The notes beneath the pieces were generated by a model. The model did not search any database and was not told the origin of the DNA. It worked only from the letters and a program-made list of their open reading frames with translations. A DNA stretch of 35,520 nt from NCBI RefSeq assembly GCF_001436755.1, contig NZ_AYZD01000035.1, positions 13,107-48,626 on the forward strand, given 5' to 3'. This document shows positions 15,490-24,178 of the stretch, piece by piece (within the stretch, counting starts at the first letter, position 1; each line of letters begins with the position of its first letter). Both the position numbers and the translations under genes were made by a program. The stretch is from Liquorilactobacillus aquaticus DSM 21051 (GTDB lineage Bacteria > Bacillota > Bacilli > Lactobacillales > Lactobacillaceae).

Positions 15490-15812
15490 GTGTATTAAAA
15501 ATACGAATAAGCGAGTTTAACTGGTGTAGTTTAAATCTGATTGTCATTGATGATGAAAATAATAGAAATATTTTGTAAACAAAATTTAATTTTAATTTTA
15601 AAATATCTGTAATATTAATGAATTAACTAATAAAGAATCTTATATTAATCATTTTATAAAAAATAAGCATCTTTTTGCTCAAAATTGTATTTTTGTTAAC
15701 AATTGTATAATTTTTTGTTAAGAAAGGTATTTAAATAAAAAGATAGAGCGTGTATAATCAAAACGTATTGTTGTTTAATGTATAAAAATTAATCTTTAGG
15801 GGAGCAGTGCTT
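15490..15812 (+). promoter_or_regulatory. AT-rich upstream region of the polysaccharide cluster
   Basis: No gene. It holds two -10-like boxes: TATAAT at 15706-15711, inside the element AACAATTGTATAATT (15698-15712) that recurs upstream of the Wzz-like gene, and TATAAT at 15753-15758 with a weak TTTAAA at 15730-15735 seventeen bases before it. The second is the better placed promoter for the priming transferase. The density of A/T tracts suggests curved DNA. Confidence 0.45.
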
Positions 15813-16481
15813 ATGCAGAGAAGTCAGTTCAATGAATATCAGACCATTCATTTGGACCGCTATCAAATTGATCATAGGTATGTTTATAGGACGTTGAAAC
15901 GCGTAGGGGATTTTGTCTTCAGCTTGGGAGGATTAGTAGTCCTTTCGCCTTTGTTTTTAGTGGTGGCACTGTTAATCAAGCTGGAAGATCATGGGACCGT
16001 TTTTTATAAACAGAAGAGGTTGGGCCGTGGCGGTAAAGTTTTTTACATGTATAAGTTTCGTTCAATGTGCATGGATGCAGATGAGAAACTGGCAGAGCTG
16101 AAAAAGTATAATGAAGTAGATGGTGCAATGTTCAAGTTGAAGCACGATCCACGAGTTACGCGAGTTGGTCATTTTATCAGAAAAACTAGTATAGATGAAC
16201 TGCCGCAGTTGTGTAATGTTTTAATGGGCCACATGAGCTTGGTGGGACCGCGTCCGCCTCTGCCCAATGAAGTTGCTCAATACAGCGACTACGATAAGCA
16301 ACGTCTTTATGTTACCCCAGGCTGCACGGGACTATGGCAGGTCAGTGGGCGTAATGAAGTTGGTTTCAAAGAGATGGTGGCATTGGATCTCAAGTATATC
16401 CAAAAAAGCAACTTATTATATGATTTAGCAATTATTTTAAGAACGATTAAAATTATGATCGTGCCAAATGGAGCATATTGA
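15813..16481 (+). CDS. priming glycosyl-1-phosphate transferase (polyprenyl-phosphate)
   Basis: A 222-residue short-form bacterial sugar transferase that starts repeat-unit synthesis by moving a sugar phosphate from UDP-sugar to undecaprenyl phosphate. Visible elements: a hydrophobic re-entrant helix at about 33-56, KFRSM at 81-85, the catalytic DELPQ at 128-132, VGPRPP at 144-149 and TPGCTGLWQVSGR at 168-180. It lacks the N-terminal multi-helix domain of long WbaP/WcaJ forms. Start ATG 15813 behind AGGGGAG; a GTG six bases earlier is too close to that site. The sugar (galactose, glucose or N-acetyl-hexosamine) is not certain. It is unusual in lying ahead of the wzz/wze pair. Confidence 0.9.
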   Translation: MQRSQFNEYQTIHLDRYQIDHRYVYRTLKRVGDFVFSLGGLVVLSPLFLVVALLIKLEDHGTVFYKQKRLGRGGKVFYMYKFRSMCMDADEKLAELKKYNEVDGAMFKLKHDPRVTRVGHFIRKTSIDELPQLCNVLMGHMSLVGPRPPLPNEVAQYSDYDKQRLYVTPGCTGLWQVSGRNEVGFKEMVALDLKYIQKSNLLYDLAIILRTIKIMIVPNGAY

Positions 16482-16645
16482 AGTTTAATTCAAAAATATT
16501 AAGCGTTAACTATCAATTTTGAATAAATAAAGTTTTATTTGTATTTGATGTTTTTTGCAAAAAAAATAATGTAGTAAATTTAGAGGGAAAGTGTACTAGA
16601 GTTTAATGGAGGCTTATTAATATACAGTGGTGGCCTTTATAAGGA

Positions 16646-16660
16646 AACAATTGTATAATT
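16646..16660 (+). promoter_or_regulatory. second copy of the AACAATTGTATAATT element
   Basis: The same 15 bases occur at 15698-15712, upstream of the priming transferase. Both copies contain TATAAT and a palindromic ACAATTGT, so this could be a -10 box overlapped by an operator. A good -35 box is missing at both. Here it is about 100 bases before the Wzz-like gene. Confidence 0.35.
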
Positions 16661-16760
16661 GCATAGTGTAGTTTGTGTTTAAAAATATTTAGGAGACAAC
16701 TCGTTCTCTGTGTCATTAGAAAAACGTTTTTATATTTTAATTAATTGAAGGAGTAAATTA

Positions 16761-17528
16761 ATGGTTGAGAAAAGTAACACTGAAGCGACAATTGATATAC
16801 AACAATTATGGGGGCTATTACGTAAAAATATTATCAGTTTGGTTATATGGATGTTGGTGGGGGGGATCTTAGCATTTATAATTTCCTTTATATTTATGAC
16901 ACCTAAGTACAGCGCAACAACTGATATTTTAGTCAATCAAAAAGTCGATAACGCACAGATGCAATATAATGTACAGCAAGCCGATTTACAGGCTATTAAT
17001 ACATATAAGGATGTTTTGAAAAAAGATGTGGTGCTATCGCCAGTACTGAAGCAGATTAGACAACAAGATAACTATAAGGGTAATTTAGAAGATCTGCAAA
17101 ACGCGATTTCAATTGAAAATCAAACTAATTCACAAGTTTTAAGTGTGACAGTACTTGATAAAAATGCCTATACGGCTGCAGATATTTCCAACACAATAGG
17201 TAGCGTGTTTAGTAAAAAGATCAAAAAAATGATGAAAGTTGATAATGTCACTATAGTAACCAAAGCAACTGCTGATACAACGCCCGTTTCTCCTAATAAA
17301 AAGCTGAATATTTTAATTGGAGTGGTTCTTGGATTGATTATTGGTATGGCCATTATTATCATTCGTGATTTACTTGATACAACGGTGAAAGATGAAAAAT
17401 ATTTGACTAATGAGTTGGGATTAGTTAGTTTGGGAGCAGTTAGCCATATGAGCAAGAAAACAAATAGACATGCTGTTAGTGTGCTGACAAACAATGGTCA
17501 AAGTGTTATGACACGTCGACGTGTCTAG
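16761..17528 (+). CDS. Wzz/CapA-like chain-length modulator and kinase activator
   Basis: A 255-residue membrane protein with two helices (about 24-46 and 182-201) around an extracytoplasmic domain, and the Pro-containing motif PVSPNKK (175-181) just before the second helix, as in Gram-positive CpsC/CapA/EpsB proteins. The cytoplasmic tail after residue 202 would contact and activate the separate tyrosine kinase encoded next. It controls polymer length and export. Start ATG 16761 behind GAAGGAG. The kinase gene begins 13 bases after its stop. Confidence 0.9.
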   Translation: MVEKSNTEATIDIQQLWGLLRKNIISLVIWMLVGGILAFIISFIFMTPKYSATTDILVNQKVDNAQMQYNVQQADLQAINTYKDVLKKDVVLSPVLKQIRQQDNYKGNLEDLQNAISIENQTNSQVLSVTVLDKNAYTAADISNTIGSVFSKKIKKMMKVDNVTIVTKATADTTPVSPNKKLNILIGVVLGLIIGMAIIIIRDLLDTTVKDEKYLTNELGLVSLGAVSHMSKKTNRHAVSVLTNNGQSVMTRRRV

Positions 17529-17541
17529 GAGGGAAAATTTA

Positions 17542-18303
17542 ATGCTAATTTTTAACAAAAAAAAGAAAAAGCAGCTCTCAAATGATTCTATGGAAAATGG
17601 GGTCCATATGATTACTGCAGCGGCCCCTAATTCAATCATCTCAGAACAGTTCAAAACGATTCGTACTAATATTCAATTTTCGAATGCTGATAAGACTTAT
17701 AAATCTTTAATGATGACCTCAAGCTTTGCATCAGAAGGTAAGTCGACTGTTGCTGCAAATTTGGCGGTAACATTTGCAAAACAAGGTTTAAAAACACTTT
17801 TGGTTGATGCTGACATGCGTAGACCTACAATTAATGCCACCTTTAGCATTGCAAATCCTAAGGGTTTAACAAATTATCTGACTGATCGAGATTTTGATAT
17901 TAATGAAGCAATTTATGAAACATCGAATGATAATTTATATGTTATGCCAAGTGGACCAGTGCCACCTAATCCGGCGGAATTACTTAATTCTAAGAGAATG
18001 GATGCTTTGATTGATTCTTTAGAGAAACAGTTGGATCTTGTCATCTATGATGCTCCACCAGTACTATCTGTTACTGACGCGCAAGTTCTTTCTACCAAAG
18101 TTGATGGTACAATTCTAGTGGTTCGTCAGAATATTGCTGAGAAAGAGGCTGTTCGACGTACTATAGATTTACTAAAACACGTAAAGGCTAACATCATAGG
18201 TACACTTTTGAATGATGTTGAGACCTCAGGAAATACCGGATATTATGGGTATTATGGGTATTATGGAAAAGATGATAAGGAAGTTCGAAAACAAGGCAGA
18301 TAA
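17542..18303 (+). CDS. BY-kinase (Wze/CpsD/CapB-like tyrosine kinase)
   Basis: A 253-residue cytoplasmic bacterial tyrosine kinase. Walker A SFASEGKST (61-69), Walker A' LLVDADMRRP (86-95) and Walker B LVIYDAPP (166-173) are intact. The C-terminal Tyr-rich cluster (YYGYYGYYG, 234-242) is the autophosphorylation site; it is encoded by short direct repeats, so its length may vary. The start is ATG 17542 behind AGGAGGG; the frame extends to a GTG at 17521 that lies before that site. It works with the upstream Wzz-like protein to set polymer length. The counteracting phosphatase usually found next to it is not in this window. Confidence 0.92.
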   Translation: MLIFNKKKKKQLSNDSMENGVHMITAAAPNSIISEQFKTIRTNIQFSNADKTYKSLMMTSSFASEGKSTVAANLAVTFAKQGLKTLLVDADMRRPTINATFSIANPKGLTNYLTDRDFDINEAIYETSNDNLYVMPSGPVPPNPAELLNSKRMDALIDSLEKQLDLVIYDAPPVLSVTDAQVLSTKVDGTILVVRQNIAEKEAVRRTIDLLKHVKANIIGTLLNDVETSGNTGYYGYYGYYGKDDKEVRKQGR

Positions 18304-18448
18304 CCAATCTTTTTTATCGTTAAGACAAGACCTAGCTTATTTGTTGAGAAGTATAATGCAGGCTTGACTTTTTAGAATTTTTTTGAGGAGTAAAGAATAG
18401 GGTATGCCAAGCAGTATCTATATACTTGAGGTGAGGTAAAAATATTTT

Positions 18449-19456
18449 ATGAATAGTAAGTCAAATTATGAGATTGTGTATGCTTCAGATGACAGTTTTG
18501 CCAGTGTACTAGGTGTGTCTATTTTTTCTCTGTTTTATAATAATGAGTGTGCTAAGAATATTAATCTAACTATTTTAGATACCAATATCTCACAAGAAAA
18601 TAAATTAAAAATTGAAAATGTATGCAGAAAATTTAACAGGTCGCTGCCAAGATGGATAAAAGCTGTGGATGTAGAGAAGATATTAGGCATAAATGTTAAA
18701 GCCGATAGAGGTTCTTTGAGTCAGTACGCAAGGCTTTTTCTACAGCATGATTTCCCACTGAATATAAATAAAATTTTATATTTAGATTGTGACACTATGG
18801 TTACCGGAAGTCTTGATAAGTTATGGTATATGGACTTAGGCAATAACATAATTGCTGCACTTAAAGATGCTTTTAGCAAGTATTATCGTAAGAATATTAA
18901 CCTTAACTATGAAGATATAATGTTCAATTCTGGAGTGATGCTGATTGACTTACAAAAGTGGAGAGAATTTGAGATTGAATCTAAGTTAAAAGAATTTTTG
19001 ATGAATCGTAATGGAAAGGTACAGCAAGGAGATCAGGGTGTCTTGAATAGTATTTTGAGCAAAAATACAGTTGTGCTTGACCCCAAATTCAATTTGATAT
19101 CTATATTTTATGATTTGAATTATAAAGAAATAGAAATTTACAGAAAGCCTGTAAATTTCTATACTGAAAATGAAATTGATTTGGCAAAAAAAAATGCAGT
19201 TATTGTTCACTTCACAAGTAGTTTTAGTACACAGAGGCCTTGGATTAAGGGATGTAAACATGCATTACTAGGAGAATGGCTTAACTACAAAAGATTGAGT
19301 CCTTGGAAAAATGACCCACTTAGAGTAGACGATCAAGGTTTAATAAAAAAGTTAATCAAATTTATGTATTTGCACTTGCCTGATTATGTTGCTCTGAAGA
19401 TAGCTGGAATTTTTCAAATTTATTTGAGACCTTTAAAAAACAAGTTTTTTTTATAA
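18449..19456 (+). CDS. GT8-family glycosyltransferase
   Basis: A 335-residue GT-A retaining glycosyltransferase. It opens with NYEIVYASDDSFASVLGVSI and carries the metal-binding DCDT (113-116) after ILYLD, plus FNSGVMLIDLQKWR and a late HFTSSFSTQRPWIKG, all typical of the GT8 glycogenin/LgtC-type family. It probably adds galactose or glucose to the lipid-linked repeat unit. Start ATG 18449; GAGGTGAGG lies about 12 bases upstream. The 145-base gap before it carries no gene. Base composition becomes markedly AT-rich from here on, suggesting the start of the exchangeable part of the cluster. Confidence 0.88.
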   Translation: MNSKSNYEIVYASDDSFASVLGVSIFSLFYNNECAKNINLTILDTNISQENKLKIENVCRKFNRSLPRWIKAVDVEKILGINVKADRGSLSQYARLFLQHDFPLNINKILYLDCDTMVTGSLDKLWYMDLGNNIIAALKDAFSKYYRKNINLNYEDIMFNSGVMLIDLQKWREFEIESKLKEFLMNRNGKVQQGDQGVLNSILSKNTVVLDPKFNLISIFYDLNYKEIEIYRKPVNFYTENEIDLAKKNAVIVHFTSSFSTQRPWIKGCKHALLGEWLNYKRLSPWKNDPLRVDDQGLIKKLIKFMYLHLPDYVALKIAGIFQIYLRPLKNKFFL

Positions 19457-19481
19457 TATAATTTATAGGAGATGTAACATT

Positions 19482-20210
19482 TTGAATATAGCGGTTATTT
19501 TTGCTGGTGGGGTTGGAAAAAGAATGCATAGTAAAGATTTGCCAAAACAATTTCTAAAAATACATGATAAACCAATTATTATGCATACTTTAGAAATTTT
19601 CGAAGCAAATAGACAGATAGACGCAATTGTTATTTCCTGTGTTGGTGATTGGATAGGTTATTTAAATGAATTAATTGATAAATATAATTTACATAAAGTA
19701 AGGAAAATTGTTGAAGGAGGAACTACAGGACAAGAGTCGATTTTTAACGGTTTAAAGGCGGCAAAGCATATTTCTAGTAGTGATGAAGATATCGTGCTGA
19801 TACATGATGGGGTTAGACCACTTATAAACTCAAAAACAATCGATGATAATATTGATTCAGTAAAAAAGAATGGTTCGTCAATAACTTCTGTAAAAGTTAA
19901 AGAAACTGTTTTACTTGTGGATGAGAATGAAGCAATAGAAAGCGTACCGAATAGAGCTCATTCAAGATTAGCACGAGCTCCACAGAGCTTTTATTTAAAA
20001 GACATTATTAGTGCTCATCGGAGAGCGATTAAAGAAAAAAAATTTGACTTTATTGATTCATGCTCAATGATGCAATATTATGGTAAAAAATTGTATTTAG
20101 TAAATGGACCGCAAGAAAACATAAAAATTACAACACCAGACGATTTTTACACTATGCGTGCTTTACTAGATGCAAAAGAAGACGCCCAAATTTATGGAAT
20201 AGGAGGGTAG
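19482..20210 (+). CDS. IspD/TarI-family cytidylyltransferase
   Basis: A 242-residue CTP transferase. Motifs: FAGGVGKRM (7-15) with LPKQF (20-24) binds CTP; IHDGVRPL and the ARAPQSF segment are typical of the IspD/TarI group. In a polysaccharide locus it more likely makes a CDP-activated polyol (for example CDP-ribitol) than the isoprenoid intermediate. The start is TTG 19482, nine bases after AGGAG. It ends four bases before the SDR gene, so the two are coupled. TarI is normally paired with the zinc-type reductase TarJ; here an extended SDR stands in that place. The exact substrate is inference. Confidence 0.8.
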   Translation: MNIAVIFAGGVGKRMHSKDLPKQFLKIHDKPIIMHTLEIFEANRQIDAIVISCVGDWIGYLNELIDKYNLHKVRKIVEGGTTGQESIFNGLKAAKHISSSDEDIVLIHDGVRPLINSKTIDDNIDSVKKNGSSITSVKVKETVLLVDENEAIESVPNRAHSRLARAPQSFYLKDIISAHRRAIKEKKFDFIDSCSMMQYYGKKLYLVNGPQENIKITTPDDFYTMRALLDAKEDAQIYGIGG

Positions 20211-20213
20211 CTT

Positions 20214-21266
20214 GTGGTCAGTGTACTAGAGAATGATATGTCAGATTTAAAAAATAGTGATTTAGAATTTTCAAAATTTAAGGAGAAGGTCTTCTTTATT
20301 ACTGGGGCTACAGGATTAATTGGTTCGTTGTTGACGAAATCACTACTGTACCTGAATCAGACTATGAACTTAAATTTAAGGGTAGTAGCAGTTATCAGAA
20401 ATCAAGTGAAGGCTGACAACATCTATAGTAATTTTCTAAGTAATGATGCACTTAGTTTTTATAAAAGCAATCTGGGTGTTGATAGAGTTGACTATTCTGG
20501 AAATATAGATTTTATTATACATGCCGCTTCGGTAACTGCTTCTAAAGTGATGGTCACAGACCCTGTAGGTACAATTCGGACTGCAGTTGGCGGAACTCAA
20601 GAAGTTTTAAAGTTTGCTAAGCATTGTAATGTTAGTTCAATGGTGTATATATCCTCAATGGAGGTTTATGGTCAAGTAGATCAATCAGATAAAATTAGTG
20701 AAAAAAGTTTAGGGTATGTTGATTTATCTAATCCTAGATCGTGCTACCCTGAAAGTAAAAGAATGTGTGAAATGCTTTGTACAGCATACTGTACTCAGTA
20801 TGGCTTAAAAGTAACTTCAGCGAGATTGGCTCAAACTTTCGGTGCAGGAATTCTGAAGGGTGAAAACCGTGTATTTGCACAATTTTCTAGAAGCGCTTTA
20901 AAAGGTGAAGATATCGTTTTGCGCACACTAGGGCTATCTGAGGGAAATTATGTTTATACAATGGATGCGGTAAGAGCAATATTAATTTTACTAACGAAAG
21001 GAAGAGCAGGAGAGGCTTATAATATCTCTAACGAAAAGAGTCACATTACTATAAAAGAAATGGCTAAACTAGTAGCTGCTAATTTTTCTAATGGAAAAAG
21101 TCAAGTTGTGGTGGATGCTCCTAAAGGTGAGAATTTAGGATATGCACCAGATACTAAAATATGGCTCGACAGTGCGAAAATTAAATCTTTAGGTTGGAGC
21201 CCCAAAGTTGATTTATTGGAATCTTATTCCAGAATGATTAAATGGATGAAAGAAAACGGTTTTTAA
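20214..21266 (+). CDS. extended SDR (NAD-dependent epimerase/dehydratase family)
   Basis: A 350-residue Rossmann-fold enzyme with the NAD motif GATGLIGS (31-38), HAAS in strand 4, YISSMEVYG with the catalytic Ser, and Tyr178-x-x-x-Lys182 (YPESK). The start is GTG 20214 behind AGGAGGG at the end of the cytidylyltransferase gene. It lies between that gene and a LicD gene. A role in making or reshaping the CDP-linked group (reductase or epimerase) is plausible from position; the substrate is not known. The first 24 residues before the fold are longer than usual, so a later start such as Met9 is possible. Confidence 0.8.
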   Translation: MVSVLENDMSDLKNSDLEFSKFKEKVFFITGATGLIGSLLTKSLLYLNQTMNLNLRVVAVIRNQVKADNIYSNFLSNDALSFYKSNLGVDRVDYSGNIDFIIHAASVTASKVMVTDPVGTIRTAVGGTQEVLKFAKHCNVSSMVYISSMEVYGQVDQSDKISEKSLGYVDLSNPRSCYPESKRMCEMLCTAYCTQYGLKVTSARLAQTFGAGILKGENRVFAQFSRSALKGEDIVLRTLGLSEGNYVYTMDAVRAILILLTKGRAGEAYNISNEKSHITIKEMAKLVAANFSNGKSQVVVDAPKGENLGYAPDTKIWLDSAKIKSLGWSPKVDLLESYSRMIKWMKENGF

Positions 21267-21288
21267 TTTAGTTTTGGGGGATGAAGAC

Positions 21289-22104
21289 ATGTCACAAGAG
21301 AAGAAGACTCTTAGCAGTGAAAAGATAAAAAAAATAGAACTGAATTTATTAATAGAATTTGGAAATTTCTGTCGGAAATATAACTTGTACTACACATTAG
21401 CGGGAGGAACCTTATTAGGAGCAATTCGACATCAAGGATTTATTCCATGGGATGATGATATTGATGTAATAATGCCTAGAAAGTCTTATAACCTTTTTAT
21501 TGAAATGTGGGATAAAAATAAAGAATCTTCAAATTCTCTTAAACTTTTGTATCCGGGAAAGGAAGAGTATAGTTATCCCTTTGCAAAATTGTGTGACCGC
21601 AAAACTATCGCTAAAATGACAGACGGTACAACAAAACACGGTATTTGGATTGACATATTTCCACTAGACAATATACCGGATAAAAATAGCATTAATAAGC
21701 TATTTAAGAAAGCCAGGATATTGAGAGCAGTAGCGATTTCGATGAACACGGATTTTAAGCACGTTAAAATTGATTATAAATTAATTCCAAAGTTAGGATT
21801 AAAGATTTTTTCATTAGCTATAGGGAAGAAAAATGTTCTGCACTTAATTGAAAAGAATGCGGAATCGTTTAATAAAAATAAAGAGAGCCATTACATTGGT
21901 GGAGTGGTATGGGGATATGGGATTGGAGAAATAATGAAGAAAAGTGATTATTTGAAACCAGTTAAAGTTGCTTTCGAGGGTCATGAATTTGTTGCTCCTT
22001 CCTGTTGGAAGAGCTATTTGTCAGGGTTGTATGGCGATTATATGAAACTGCCACCTGTAAAAGATAGAAAAAATCATAGCATAAAGGCGTGGAAATTAGA
22101 CTGA
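21289..22104 (+). CDS. LicD-family phosphotransferase
   Basis: A 271-residue LicD protein of the nucleotidyltransferase fold. The hallmark runs from LAGGTLLGAIRHQGF to PWDDDIDV (38-60), with metal-binding Asp55-Asp57 and Asp59, and GIWIDIFPLD further on. LicD enzymes move a phospho-group such as phosphocholine or a polyol phosphate from a CDP carrier to a glycan. As there is no choline kinase or choline transporter here, and the two preceding genes make a CDP-linked product, this enzyme probably transfers that product. Start ATG 21289 behind GGGGGAT; the frame extends to a TTG at 21274 before that site. Confidence 0.88.
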   Translation: MSQEKKTLSSEKIKKIELNLLIEFGNFCRKYNLYYTLAGGTLLGAIRHQGFIPWDDDIDVIMPRKSYNLFIEMWDKNKESSNSLKLLYPGKEEYSYPFAKLCDRKTIAKMTDGTTKHGIWIDIFPLDNIPDKNSINKLFKKARILRAVAISMNTDFKHVKIDYKLIPKLGLKIFSLAIGKKNVLHLIEKNAESFNKNKESHYIGGVVWGYGIGEIMKKSDYLKPVKVAFEGHEFVAPSCWKSYLSGLYGDYMKLPPVKDRKNHSIKAWKLD

Positions 22105-22114
22105 AGGGAAAAAA

Positions 22115-23104
22115 ATGAATAAATTATTAACAGTAGTAATACCAGCATATAATGTTGAACAATACTTAGATAATTGTATTTCAAGTTTTTTAGACGATGA
22201 AATCAATGATAAAATTGAGATTTTAGTTGTAAACGATGGCTCAAAAGATAGGACGGCTGATATAGCGTTAGAGTACCAAAAAAAATATCCTGAAACTGTC
22301 AGATTAATCACAAAAAAAAATGGAGGACACGGATCGACTATTAACACAGGTAAAAAGTATGCGATTGGCAAGTATTTTAAGGTAGTTGATGGTGATGATT
22401 GGGTAGATACTAATAACTTTATAAAATTTGTCAATTTGTTAGCTTCTAGCACATCAGACGTTATTTTAACTCCGTTTGAAAGAATTAATAATGAGAATCA
22501 AGTTAAAAAATTAATAACGACTGACAAAATAAGCCCTAAAAGGCAATATATTTTTGAAGAAGTAATTGACAAATTAGGCGATTTTTATCAAATACATAGT
22601 ACAACTTTTAAAACCTCAATAATAAAAAGAATTACCGCGATTACTGAGAACTGCTTTTATGTTGATCAACAATATATAACGTTTCCGATTGGTTATGTTA
22701 AAACTCTTGAGATGCTTGACCTCGTTGTATACAAATATCGTGTAGAAAATGAGAATCAAAGTGTATCTTTAAAAAATTATCAAAAAAACATAAAAATGCT
22801 AGAAAAAGTCGCGCTGTCAATAGTTTCATATGTAGATTCAATTGAACTGAGTACGAACAAAAAAAATTTTTGTATAAAAAGAGCCGCAGGAATAACACAG
22901 AAAGTAACGCATGTGTGCTTATCCATGAAAGAGAGAAGAAGTTCGAAGATTGAATTATTTAGTTTTTTGGATAAAATAAAGAAAAGCAATGTTGAAGTGT
23001 ACAATGATATTCCAGGTCTTGAATTTCAGTTATTAAAAAGTAGCAATGGGTTGTTGTATTCTCCTATAAACATAGTTGGTCGTTTAAAAAGAAAAATTTT
23101 GTAA
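22115..23104 (+). CDS. GT2-family glycosyltransferase
   Basis: A 329-residue inverting GT-A enzyme. VVNDGSKD (38-45) and the DXD region VVDGDDWVD (90-98) bind the nucleotide sugar and metal. It has the KNGGHGSTINTG variant after strand 3 seen in a subset of capsule GT2 enzymes. Ten bases separate it from the LicD gene. It probably adds one sugar of the repeat unit; which one is unknown. The C-terminal third is Lys-rich and probably lies against the membrane. Confidence 0.87.
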   Translation: MNKLLTVVIPAYNVEQYLDNCISSFLDDEINDKIEILVVNDGSKDRTADIALEYQKKYPETVRLITKKNGGHGSTINTGKKYAIGKYFKVVDGDDWVDTNNFIKFVNLLASSTSDVILTPFERINNENQVKKLITTDKISPKRQYIFEEVIDKLGDFYQIHSTTFKTSIIKRITAITENCFYVDQQYITFPIGYVKTLEMLDLVVYKYRVENENQSVSLKNYQKNIKMLEKVALSIVSYVDSIELSTNKKNFCIKRAAGITQKVTHVCLSMKERRSSKIELFSFLDKIKKSNVEVYNDIPGLEFQLLKSSNGLLYSPINIVGRLKRKIL

Positions 23105-23119
23105 TATTGGTGATAATTA

Positions 23120-24124
23120 ATGGAAAATATTGAAATAAGTGTAATCGTTCCAGTTTATAATGTTGAATATTACATTCATAATTGTGTAAAGAGTATCTTA
23201 AATCAAACTTTTAAAGATTTTGAATTACTATTAATTGATGATGGTTCTACAGACAATTCAGGAAAAATTTGTGATAGGTATGCTAAACGATATTCAACCG
23301 TTAAGGTCTTCCACAAAGTAAACGGAGGTCTATCTGATGCAAGAAATTATGGTATGAAATTAGCAAAAGGAAAATATTTTGTGTTCATTGATTCTGATGA
23401 CTTTGTAGAACTAAATTATTTAGAAGTTTTGTTTAATTTAGTAAAAAAATATAATGTACAGATGGCTTGCTTGAACTCTGTAAGGGAGTATAAAAGTGAT
23501 TTCAATTTAGTGGGAAAATATATTGATTCAAATAATATTGAAGGAGTTATTGATAAAAAGAAGGCACTAAAAAAAATGCTGATTCGGGACGGCTTTGGAG
23601 TAAATGCATGGGCTAAAATTTACTCCAAAAAGTTATTTAAGGATGTAGAGTATCCAAAGGGTAAATTGTATGAAGATTTACAAACTGTTCCTTATTTAGT
23701 TGCAAAATGTGATAAAGTTGCTTTTTCAAGTTTGAAACTTTATCATTATGTGAAAAGAAATAATAGTATTTTGAATAGGCAATTAACAAATACGGATTTG
23801 ACACTAATAAGCTACTTGTCAATTTTGGGAGAGTATTTAGAAAAAAATTTCCCGGATTTAATTGAAGCTTTTGAATATCGCTACGTATCTGATGTTTTAA
23901 AAGTTTTGATAAATAGGGCAGTTTTTCTGGAAAATTATCATGAGGTATTAGAAAGAATTTTTATGCAGAATGTAATTTTTTGGAAGAATGCTAACTTTAA
24001 TGTATTTTTAAGTAAAAGAGAAAAAATTCAAATTTATGTAGCTAAAAATTTCCCGAGATTATATAAGAATATCATAAAAATAGTAATATACTCTATAAAA
24101 GTCAAAAATAATTACAAATCATAA
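23120..24124 (+). CDS. GT2-family glycosyltransferase
   Basis: A 334-residue inverting GT-A enzyme with LLIDDGSTDNSG (37-48), NGGLSDARNYG (68-78) and the DXD element FIDSDDFVE (89-97), the classic EpsH/EpsJ pattern. The C-terminal part is basic with amphipathic segments that could contact the membrane. Start ATG 23120, with only a weak ribosome binding site, 15 bases after the preceding gene. With two GT2 enzymes and a GT8 enzyme plus the priming transferase, the repeat unit probably has about four sugars, one possibly galactofuranose because glf is present. Confidence 0.88.
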   Translation: MENIEISVIVPVYNVEYYIHNCVKSILNQTFKDFELLLIDDGSTDNSGKICDRYAKRYSTVKVFHKVNGGLSDARNYGMKLAKGKYFVFIDSDDFVELNYLEVLFNLVKKYNVQMACLNSVREYKSDFNLVGKYIDSNNIEGVIDKKKALKKMLIRDGFGVNAWAKIYSKKLFKDVEYPKGKLYEDLQTVPYLVAKCDKVAFSSLKLYHYVKRNNSILNRQLTNTDLTLISYLSILGEYLEKNFPDLIEAFEYRYVSDVLKVLINRAVFLENYHEVLERIFMQNVIFWKNANFNVFLSKREKIQIYVAKNFPRLYKNIIKIVIYSIKVKNNYKS

Positions 24125-24178
24125 AGCTGTTAGAAATGATAGTGCAGTTTTTACGTAAATATTTTGAAAGGAAAAATT

